Source: an uncultured Lachnospiraceae bacterium
Lineage (GTDB): Bacteria > Bacillota > Clostridia > Lachnospirales > Lachnospiraceae
DNA: 64,000 nucleotides
Direction of reading: 5' to 3'
NCBI GenBank assembly: GCA_902789175.1
Contig: CADANF010000005.1
Span: 1 to 64,000, forward strand
The notes under the pieces were generated by a model. That model worked only from the letters and a program-made list of their open reading frames with translations, did not search any database and was not told the DNA's origin. A program made the position numbers and the translations under genes. Each line of letters begins with the position of its first letter. Position 1 is the stretch's first letter. This document shows positions 37,547 to 44,833 of the stretch, piece by piece.

Positions 37547-39127
37547 ATGATCAGCTGGAAGAATTTAGATGAGCTTAAGTCATTTCAGGAACTTAAGGAA
37601 GTAGAGAAGGTTAACTTAAGAGAAGTAATGTCTGGGGAAAAGGGTGCAGAACGTGTAAAGAATTACAGTGTACCAATGGCAGAGGGTTTTGCATATAATT
37701 ATGCTGCTAAAGCAGTTGATGAAAATGTTATAGATAAGCTTGCTCAGCTTGCTGAGGAAGCAAACCTTGTTGAGAAATATGAGGCACTTTTAAATGGTGA
37801 AGTGATCAATACTGGTGAGAAGAGACTTGTTCTTCATCAGCTTACAAGAGGTCAGCTTAAAGATGATGTTATGGCTGACGGAACAAATAAGAGAGATTTC
37901 TATGTTGAACAGCAGACAAAGATGGCTGAGTTCGCAAAGAAGGTTCATGCAGGTGAGATCGTAAACGAGCAGGGAGAGAAGTTTACAACAGTATGCCAGA
38001 TCGGTATCGGTGGATCAGACCTTGGCCCTAGAGCTATGTATCTTGCTCTTGAAGATTGGGCTAAGAAGAATGATACATTCTTCATGGATGCTCATTTCAT
38101 TTCAAATGTAGATCCTGATGATGCTACATCAGTTCTTAATTCAATCGATGTTGCACATACAATCTTCATCCTTGTTTCTAAGTCAGGTACAACACTTGAG
38201 ACTCTTACAAATGAGGCATTTGTAAATGATGCATTAACAAAGAAGGGACTTAATCCTTCAAAGCATATGATCGCTGTTACAAGTGAGACCTCTCCACTTG
38301 CATCATCAGATAATTATATGGCTGCATTCTTCATGGATGATTATATCGGTGGACGTTTCTCATCAACATCAGCATGTGGTGGAGCAGTTCTTACACTAGC
38401 ATTTGGTGCAGATGTATTTGCTGATTTCCTTGCTGGTGCTGCAGAAGAAGATAAATTAGCATTAAATAAGGATTTAAGAAAGAACCCAGAAATGCTTGAT
38501 GCCCTTATCGGCGTATATGAGAGAAATGTACTTGGTTTTGGTACCACAGCAGTTCTTCCATATTCACAGGCATTAAACAGATTCCCAGCTCATCTTCAGC
38601 AGCTTGATATGGAATCAAATGGTAAGTCAGTAAACAGATTTGGAGAGCCTGTTAACTATGTTACAGGTCCTGTAATCTTTGGTGAGCCAGGAACAAATGG
38701 TCAGCATTCATTCTATCAGCTCCTTCACCAGGGAACAGATATCATTCCACTTCAGTTTGTTGGATTTAAGAACAACCAGAACGGAAATGATGTCACAATC
38801 CAGGGTTCAACATCACAGCAGAAATTACTTGCAAATGTAGCAGCTCAGATCGTAGCATTTGCCTGTGGTAAGGATGATGAAAATCTTAATAAGAACTTCA
38901 AGGGTGGACGCCCATCATCAATCATCATTGGTGAACAGGTAAATCCTAGAACTCTTGGCGCTCTTCTTTCACACTTTGAGAATAAGATCATGTTCCAGGG
39001 ATTTGCTTGGAATGTAAACTCATTTGACCAGGAAGGCGTACAGCTTGGTAAGACACTTGCTAAAAATGTACTTAGTGGAAACACAGATGGAGCACTTAAG
39101 TGCTACAGTGATCTTCTTAACATCTGA
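37547..39127 (+). CDS. pgi: glucose-6-phosphate isomerase
   Basis: A 526-residue glycolytic enzyme converting glucose 6-phosphate and fructose 6-phosphate. Family regions are evident: IGIGGSDLGPRAMYLALEDW, VSKSGTTLETLTNE, DYIGGRFSSTSACGG and EPGTNGQHSFYQLLHQGTD. The start at 37547 has AAGGAAGG upstream; an in-frame start at 37460 falls before the promoter. Codon bias indicates high expression. A terminator follows; it is a single-gene unit. Confidence 0.96.
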   Translation: MISWKNLDELKSFQELKEVEKVNLREVMSGEKGAERVKNYSVPMAEGFAYNYAAKAVDENVIDKLAQLAEEANLVEKYEALLNGEVINTGEKRLVLHQLTRGQLKDDVMADGTNKRDFYVEQQTKMAEFAKKVHAGEIVNEQGEKFTTVCQIGIGGSDLGPRAMYLALEDWAKKNDTFFMDAHFISNVDPDDATSVLNSIDVAHTIFILVSKSGTTLETLTNEAFVNDALTKKGLNPSKHMIAVTSETSPLASSDNYMAAFFMDDYIGGRFSSTSACGGAVLTLAFGADVFADFLAGAAEEDKLALNKDLRKNPEMLDALIGVYERNVLGFGTTAVLPYSQALNRFPAHLQQLDMESNGKSVNRFGEPVNYVTGPVIFGEPGTNGQHSFYQLLHQGTDIIPLQFVGFKNNQNGNDVTIQGSTSQQKLLANVAAQIVAFACGKDDENLNKNFKGGRPSSIIIGEQVNPRTLGALLSHFENKIMFQGFAWNVNSFDQEGVQLGKTLAKNVLSGNTDGALKCYSDLLNI

Positions 39128-39173
39128 TTGTTTTGAATAAAAACTTCTCTAGATAAGAAATAAAAATCATGAT

Positions 39174-39225
39174 AAAAATAACTCCGCAAAAGGACAAGTT
39201 AGTCCGATTGTGGAGTTATTTTTTT
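39174..39225. terminator. terminator after pgi
   Basis: AAAAATAACTCC pairs with GGAGTTATTTTT, with an inner GGAC/GTCC hairpin. It can work both ways, for pgi and for the minus-strand kinase gene. Its reverse complement resembles the terminator at 42-101, including CGGACTAA and TGTCCTTTTG. Confidence 0.8.
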
Positions 39226-39335
39226 AATAAGTATCTGCTTTTTTTCTTCTGTGGTATACGGGGCTCCTTTATAGGGATTGTTGATAACTATAGCATAGCA
39301 CATGTTTTATCAGATAATCTATGATATTATTGTGT

Positions 39336-41153
39336 CTAGAGGCGGACGCATATCTCGGATCTGAACTGATTTTCTAAGGCTTCAAATTTAGCTGAACCCT
39401 GATGCCTTTCGGAAATGGATTTAAGAGAGCTGAGTCCGATGGCATCTCCTTTATGCTTTGTGGAGTAAAATAAATCTCCATTAGGAAGATAATTTCCGTT
39501 TGAACTGTTGTCCATGGTTATAAATAGCATTTCTCCTTTTTTTTGAGAATTGATATTTATATAACGGCCGCCTTTTGGAAGAACAGAGCAGGCGGCAATG
39601 GCATTTTCAAGGAGATTTCCTAAGATCACACTGATTTCTGAATCTGAAATATGAGGATTAGAACGAGGAATCTCAAGATTTGTATTGATCTCAATATCGG
39701 CATTTAATGCTGTTTCTATATAATATTCAATAGTTGAATTGACAATTACATTTTCGCAGTATTTCTTATTTGAAAAATTAGGTATGCTTTTTTCTATTGA
39801 AGAAAGATAAGTTGACAGCTCGATATATTTCTTCTTTTCCAGAAGATCAGACATGGTCCTGATATGATGTTTAAGGTCATGGCGCTGTTTTCTTATATCG
39901 TCAAAGTGAGTGATCATAAGTTCAAGCTTTTCTTTGCTAGTCTCAATTGTCTGAGTCTGGAGCTTCATATTATTTTTTAATTCAAGAGTATCAAGACTTT
40001 GCTTATAGATCCTGCTGGACTCAATGCCTCCTAAGATTCCAAGAACAATGGAGAAGACAAAAAGGCTGTCCTGGAATATGAGCATCATCTGATCAAGAAA
40101 ATGAATCTGATAATTAAGATACTCCAGAACTGAAGAAAGAAGCATGAATAGAGTGGCTAAAAAGAACCAGAGGTCGCTCCATTTTCTTTCTTTTATCAGA
40201 CGCTGGAAAACTATGAGCGCAAGACAAAGGAAGGTGGCAGTAAGGAACATCTGGTAGAAATGAAATGATTTCTGAAATGGCACGATTCCCATGATCCCAA
40301 AGGCCAGAGTTATTATAAATGTGAGAATTTCTATAAATGTAAGGTACCTTAAAGGCTTACTGTTCTCCATATTTAAAGATCTTTTGGTGGATTCGCAAAG
40401 TGGTATTCCTATAAAGAACATAGAAATAAAACCGGTGATATAAAGTATCTTCGGATAACGGGTTAAAAGTATAACAAGGCTGTTATTTGAGAACTGCCAT
40501 AGACCTGATGAAAGAGCCATAAGTCCAGGCCATAAAAAGAAAGCCCCATGTTTAGGTGATTTAATATAAAATATTGCAAAAAACATAAGTATTAATCCGA
40601 GACTTATAAAGAAAAGGAAATTAAGTACATATTTGCCTTCTTTTTCTATAAGAAAATGAAATATAGTGATTGAATCCCCGGCTAATGGAGGATATAAAAC
40701 TACATCATTTCTGGTGTTAGAAGCGGTGTAGAGCATTGTAACATCATAAGGCTTGTAGCTCTTTGGAAGGTTAACGATCTCGTATAAAACAGGTGGATCT
40801 AAAAAAAGAGAAGTTTTAGAATTCTTTCCATAACTATAGAGATGTTCACCGCTGGCATAGACTTCTATAGGACAGTAGATGGATGCAAAATAAATAGAAG
40901 AAGCATCAGGCGCCACTCTATACTGAACTTTTACAACCGTTCCAGGTTTTAGATCAGAAATCCTGCAGGGTAATGTAGCATTATATTCCTTATCACCATA
41001 GGAAACTGTAACGGTATTTATGTTATATATGGTAACTCCCGAGTTTGAAGTATTTGTTGAATATATGAGAGTGTGATTAACAATTATATAAAATAATAAA
41101 ACTATGGAAGTTGTGATTATGATATTAATGAAATTTGAGCTCTTTTTTTCCAT
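39336..41153 (-). CDS. GHKL sensor histidine kinase (Agr/7TM type)
   Basis: A 605-residue membrane kinase: one N-terminal helix (about 10-30), an extracellular beta-rich domain to about 175, then seven or more helices to about 385, a coiled coil, and an AgrC-like GHKL kinase core. The phosphoacceptor region is RKQRHDLKHHI with His425; the ATP site has LGNLLENAIAAC and HKGDAIGLSSLKS. The layout of ectodomain plus seven helices recalls 7TMR-DISM receptors. It lies 23 bases after the LytTR regulator gene in the same operon and pairs with it. Confidence 0.88.
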   Translation of the reverse strand: MEKKSSNFINIIITTSIVLLFYIIVNHTLIYSTNTSNSGVTIYNINTVTVSYGDKEYNATLPCRISDLKPGTVVKVQYRVAPDASSIYFASIYCPIEVYASGEHLYSYGKNSKTSLFLDPPVLYEIVNLPKSYKPYDVTMLYTASNTRNDVVLYPPLAGDSITIFHFLIEKEGKYVLNFLFFISLGLILMFFAIFYIKSPKHGAFFLWPGLMALSSGLWQFSNNSLVILLTRYPKILYITGFISMFFIGIPLCESTKRSLNMENSKPLRYLTFIEILTFIITLAFGIMGIVPFQKSFHFYQMFLTATFLCLALIVFQRLIKERKWSDLWFFLATLFMLLSSVLEYLNYQIHFLDQMMLIFQDSLFVFSIVLGILGGIESSRIYKQSLDTLELKNNMKLQTQTIETSKEKLELMITHFDDIRKQRHDLKHHIRTMSDLLEKKKYIELSTYLSSIEKSIPNFSNKKYCENVIVNSTIEYYIETALNADIEINTNLEIPRSNPHISDSEISVILGNLLENAIAACSVLPKGGRYININSQKKGEMLFITMDNSSNGNYLPNGDLFYSTKHKGDAIGLSSLKSISERHQGSAKFEALENQFRSEICVRL

Positions 41154-41176
41154 GCTGACCCATTTATAGAAGAAAA

Positions 41177-41902
41177 CTATTCAGAAATGTTTCTTGTACA
41201 TTCAAACATATATTTCTTATAGCTGTCTTCAATCTCCTTTAAGCTGTTTCTTCTGATATATACTGAACCGCCTTCAGACATTTCGAATAGAAGGAGATCC
41301 TTATTTAAAAAATTAACATGTATTAGATTAACTATATAACTTTTGTGACATTTAATAAATGGTGGAAGTGGAAGAAGAGACTCAATATCGGAAAGCTTAT
41401 AATTGATCTCTTCGTCTCGTCCGCCTGTGAGATGAAGTATCATGCTGTGGCCGCGCTGTTCTATATATCTTATCTGCATATAGGGAATTTCTAAATCTGA
41501 ATAACCGCTTCGGATGCGTAAGGAAGGCAGATTTTTCTTTTCGTAAGCTGCAAGAGAAAGGACTTCTTTGATATCCGGTTCATTAAAAGGCTTGGTAAGA
41601 TATCGATTAACATGGTGGATATAACCGTCCATGGCATGGTCAAGGCTGGTTGTTATAAAGGCGATAGGAACATGTTTATCTTTTTCTCTGATCTTTGATA
41701 CAGCTTCGATGCCGTTCATAACAGGCATATAGATATCCATTAAGATCAGGTCATATTTACAAGGATAATAAGAAGAAACCATATCATTTCCATTTTCAAA
41801 TAATTCAATCTTGATATTGTAATCAGATTTTTCTAATAATTTAAGAAGAACTTTTTGTTCAATCTTATCGTCTTCACAAATGCCTACATTTAAAATTTCC
41901 AT
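41177..41902 (-). CDS. LytTR-family response regulator
   Basis: A 241-residue regulator: receiver domain with CEDD, Asp56 in LILMDIYMP, and a LytTR DNA-binding domain from about 130, recognisable by RYIEQRGHSMILHLTGG and FIKCHKSYIVN. Such regulators bind 9-bp direct repeats separated by 12 bases, and such a pair lies at 42011-42040. It is the first gene of the operon, with GAGGG as ribosome site. Likely functions: peptide- or envelope-responsive control. Confidence 0.92.
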   Translation of the reverse strand: MEILNVGICEDDKIEQKVLLKLLEKSDYNIKIELFENGNDMVSSYYPCKYDLILMDIYMPVMNGIEAVSKIREKDKHVPIAFITTSLDHAMDGYIHHVNRYLTKPFNEPDIKEVLSLAAYEKKNLPSLRIRSGYSDLEIPYMQIRYIEQRGHSMILHLTGGRDEEINYKLSDIESLLPLPPFIKCHKSYIVNLIHVNFLNKDLLLFEMSEGGSVYIRRNSLKEIEDSYKKYMFECTRNISE

Positions 41903-42010
41903 ATTCGCCCTCTGTTTTTCTAAAATTTTAAAAACTGTATCATGAAAAAAATCTTACAACCTTTATAATAAGGTAACTCTGCGGTAACTATCACTAGTTT
42001 AGAATGGAAT

Positions 42011-42040
42011 TTGGTTAAAATCAATAGAATCTTGGTTGAA
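42011..42040 (+). promoter_or_regulatory. LytTR-like direct repeats
   Basis: TTGGTTAAA and TTGGTTGAA are separated by exactly 12 bases (21-base period), the geometry of LytTR binding sites. The GTT core is kept, while the bases before it deviate from the usual consensus. Confidence 0.45.
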
Positions 42041-42186
42041 TTTAGAACAAAAACTGGAAAAATGTCAAGAACGAATTTTGAGCAAAAGTTGCGCATGAAC
42101 GGGACTTTTAAATTATGGTTGATTATAGCATAATGTAAATACAGTTGTTCTCGAAGTAATAGGATTGGATGCCAGATCATCGGGGG

Positions 42187-42258
42187 ATGAAAGAGGGAAA
42201 AAGTAATATGGCATTCAGATATATCTATGTGTTATTTTTGAGTATCACTGTGGGGTAA
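42187..42258 (+). CDS. possible micro-ORF of 23 codons divergent from the LytTR pair
   Basis: An ATG at 42187 opens a frame of 23 residues (MKEGKSNMAFRYIYVLFLSI then TVG). An inner ATG at 42208 with AGAGGG upstream would give 16 residues, MAFRYIYVLFLSITVG. Both are basic then hydrophobic, like short membrane or signal peptides. It lies between LytTR-like repeats and a terminator. There is no AgrB-type gene nearby and I recognise no family, so this could also be a non-coding RNA or chance. Confidence 0.3.
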   Translation: MKEGKSNMAFRYIYVLFLSITVG

Positions 42259-42279
42259 AAGTGAAGGCTTTTATATATT

Positions 42280-42304
42280 ACCACGCCTAGGGGCGTGGTT
42301 TTTC
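42280..42304 (+). terminator. terminator of a short transcript upstream of feoA
   Basis: ACCACGCC and GGCGTGGT form a perfect stem around TAGG, then TTTTT. It lies 22 bases after the micro-ORF and 145 bases before feoA. Confidence 0.8.
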
Positions 42305-42448
42305 TATGCCTTTTTTTAGTGACTTATTTTTGATTATAAAGAAAAATATCTATTGTTTTTTTTAATTTAATAGTATTATAGTTCTATATGATGTAAGTTG
42401 TGACTGACTAATGTTTAGTCCACAAAACACAAATTGGAGGAATTGAGA

Positions 42449-42670
42449 TTGAAAACCCTTAGAGATATACCTGTTGGTGGCAGGGCAAAAGTTGTAAAAG
42501 TTCATGGAGAAGGGGCTTTAAGAAGACGTATCATGGATATGGGAATTACAAAGGGCACAGAAATATTTGTTAAGAAAGTCGCTCCATTTGGCGACCCCGT
42601 GGAAGTGACAGTAAGGGGTTATGAATTGTCACTTCGTAAGGACGATGCAGATATAATCGAGATGGAATAG
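42449..42670 (+). CDS. feoA: ferrous iron transport protein A
   Basis: A 73-residue SH3-like protein that assists FeoB. Typical are VGGRAKVVKVHGEGALRRRI, MGITKG and VEVTVRGYELSLRK. I chose TTG 42449, eight bases after GGAGG; an in-frame TTG at 42434 would lie over the ribosome site. feoB follows after 12 bases. Confidence 0.92.
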   Translation: MKTLRDIPVGGRAKVVKVHGEGALRRRIMDMGITKGTEIFVKKVAPFGDPVEVTVRGYELSLRKDDADIIEME

Positions 42671-42682
42671 GACGGGATAAAA

Positions 42683-44833
42683 ATGGAAATTAGGATTGCT
42701 TTAGCTGGAAATCCCAATTGTGGAAAAACTACATTATTTAATGAACTTACTGGAAGCAACCAGTATGTAGGCAACTGGGCTGGTGTAACAGTTGAAAAAA
42801 AAGAAGGATATTTAAAGGGAGATAAGAAAGTTATAATCCAGGATCTTCCGGGGATATATTCTCTTAGTCCATATACTTTAGAAGAAGTAGTGGCAAGAAA
42901 TTACATAGTAAATGAAAAACCGGATGTTATCCTTAATGTTGTTGATGGTACCAATATTGAGAGAAACCTTTATCTTACAACTCAGCTTATAGAAACTGGG
43001 ATTCCTGTGGTCATTGCCATAAATATGATGGATGCTGTAAGAAAAAATGGAGATGATATCGATATTGAAAAACTCGGTAAATCTTTAAAATGTGAGATAA
43101 TTCAGATATCGGCACTAAAAAATGAAGGTACCGTGGAAGCGGCTGAGATGGCTGTAAAGGTAGCAAAAGAAAAGAAGAAGATAAGACTTCCTCACGTTTA
43201 TGGAGGATGCGTTGAACATGCTATAGCGCACATTGAGGAATCTATTGAAGACCTTGTGGAAGAAAATCTTCTCAGGTGGTATGCCATAAAATTTTTTGAA
43301 AGAGATGAAAAGGCATATGAAATCATAAATCTTCCTACTGATATCAAGGAACATATTGAAGAACATATTAAAGAATGTGAAGCGGAAATGGATGATGACG
43401 CAGATTCTATCATTATTAATCAGAGATATGAATATGTAACTTCATTGGTTGAAAAGGCTGTAACCCGTGGAAGAAAACCGGGAGAGCTTACAGTTTCTGA
43501 TAAGATAGACAGGATTGTTACTAACAGATGGCTGGCACTTCCGATATTTGCGGGCCTAATGTTCCTTGTTTATTATATTGCTGTTACCACAGTGGGAACG
43601 GTTATGACAGACTGGATAAATGATACTTTATTCGGAAGTTGGATCGAGCCTGGAATGGAAAAACTCCTTACCAATATGGGTGCGTCAAAGTGGGTTATCT
43701 CGCTTGTTGTAAATGGCATAGTTCATGGTATTGGAACACCTTTGGGATTTGTGCCTCAGCTTGCTATTGTATTTATATTCCTTTCTTTCCTTGAAGATTG
43801 TGGATATATGGCAAGAATTGCATTTATCATGGATAAGCTCTTTCGTAAATTCGGTCTTTCAGGAAAGAGTTTTATTCCTTTCCTTATATCATCAGGTTGT
43901 GGTGTTCCGGGTATTCTTGCTACAAGAACTATTGAATCTGAAAAAGACAGACGCCTCACTATGATGACTACTACCATGATACCATGTAGTGCGAAGCTTC
44001 CTATTATCGCCCTTATCAGTGGATATCTTATGGGCGGGGCCTGGTGGATGGCTCCTGCTATGTATTTCCTAGGAGTAGCACTTGTTATCATTTATTGTTT
44101 AATATTAAAGAAAACAAAAGAATTTTCCGGAGAAGCAATTCCGTTTGTAATGGAACTTCCTAATTATCATATGCCGGTTTTTAAAAGCATGTTTATGCAT
44201 GTCTGGGAAAGAGTCTGGGCATTTATCAAAAAGGCAGGAACTGTACTTTTCCTCTGCTGTACTGTCATGTGGTTCCTTAGCAATTTTGGTATAAGCGAAA
44301 ATGGATTTGGTCTTACTACAGCAGATAAGTCTCTTCTTGCAATCATTGGAACAGGTATTGCTCCATTATTCATACCTCTCGGCTTTGGTACATGGCAGTC
44401 GGTGGCATCATCACTTTCGGGTTTTGTTGCAAAAGAGAGTATAGTTTCAACTATGTCACTGCTTGCATCCACGGGAGTGGATCTTACAATGGCTTCTAAT
44501 CAGGAAGGATTCCATGTTGCATTTAATACATTCTTTTCAACAAAAATGGCAGCATTTTCTTTCCTTATATTTAATCTCTTTAATTCTCCTTGTATCGCGG
44601 CAGTGGCAACACTTGCGAAGGAATTGGGAAAAAAGAGATGGTTTATATATGCATTACTCTTCCAGAATATTTCGGCTTACGTCGTGGCACTGATAATATA
44701 TCAGCTGGGAGGTCTTATGATAGGGCAGGTAGCATTTTCGTGGGCGACAATAATGGCAATAGGAGTACTCGCTTTTATATTATATCTGTTATTTAGAAAG
44801 GATAAAAATAAGAAAAAAGAGGTGATTATTTGA
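42683..44833 (+). CDS. feoB: ferrous iron transporter B
   Basis: A 716-residue Fe(II) importer. The N-terminal G domain has G1 GNPNCGKTT (8-16), G3 DLPG, G4 NMMD; a helical guanine-dissociation region follows to about 270, then the membrane domain with two gate repeats (ISSGCGVPGILATRTIESEK and the later FVAKESIVSTMS). The length is normal for Gram-positive FeoB. No FeoC gene follows; instead the stop overlaps the start of copA. Confidence 0.96.
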   Translation: MEIRIALAGNPNCGKTTLFNELTGSNQYVGNWAGVTVEKKEGYLKGDKKVIIQDLPGIYSLSPYTLEEVVARNYIVNEKPDVILNVVDGTNIERNLYLTTQLIETGIPVVIAINMMDAVRKNGDDIDIEKLGKSLKCEIIQISALKNEGTVEAAEMAVKVAKEKKKIRLPHVYGGCVEHAIAHIEESIEDLVEENLLRWYAIKFFERDEKAYEIINLPTDIKEHIEEHIKECEAEMDDDADSIIINQRYEYVTSLVEKAVTRGRKPGELTVSDKIDRIVTNRWLALPIFAGLMFLVYYIAVTTVGTVMTDWINDTLFGSWIEPGMEKLLTNMGASKWVISLVVNGIVHGIGTPLGFVPQLAIVFIFLSFLEDCGYMARIAFIMDKLFRKFGLSGKSFIPFLISSGCGVPGILATRTIESEKDRRLTMMTTTMIPCSAKLPIIALISGYLMGGAWWMAPAMYFLGVALVIIYCLILKKTKEFSGEAIPFVMELPNYHMPVFKSMFMHVWERVWAFIKKAGTVLFLCCTVMWFLSNFGISENGFGLTTADKSLLAIIGTGIAPLFIPLGFGTWQSVASSLSGFVAKESIVSTMSLLASTGVDLTMASNQEGFHVAFNTFFSTKMAAFSFLIFNLFNSPCIAAVATLAKELGKKRWFIYALLFQNISAYVVALIIYQLGGLMIGQVAFSWATIMAIGVLAFILYLLFRKDKNKKKEVII

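Larger units (their letters stand above)
41903..42448. promoter_or_regulatory. 546-base intergenic region between the LytTR regulator and feoA
   Basis: It holds, left to right: GGTAACT direct repeats (41972-41978, 41983-41989; 11-base period), LytTR-like repeats (42011-42040), a possible 23-codon micro-ORF (42187-42258), a terminator (42280-42304), and a possible feo promoter (TTGTTT 42353-42358, TTATAG 42376-42381). The terminator implies a short transcript that starts and ends in this gap. Confidence 0.55.

Noticed and set aside
41920..42180. Minus-strand 86-codon frame upstream of the LytTR regulator
   Set aside because: It covers the presumed promoter and operator repeats and has no ribosome site or protein-like pattern.
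42187..42258. Cyclic autoinducer precursor (AgrD)
   Set aside because: There is no conserved Cys and no AgrB-type gene nearby. Only an unassigned micro-ORF is reported.
43756..44091. Minus-strand open frame inside feoB
   Set aside because: Pure shadow of a conserved membrane domain, with no ribosome site or family features. Similar shadows inside copA, amt and pgi were dropped as well.
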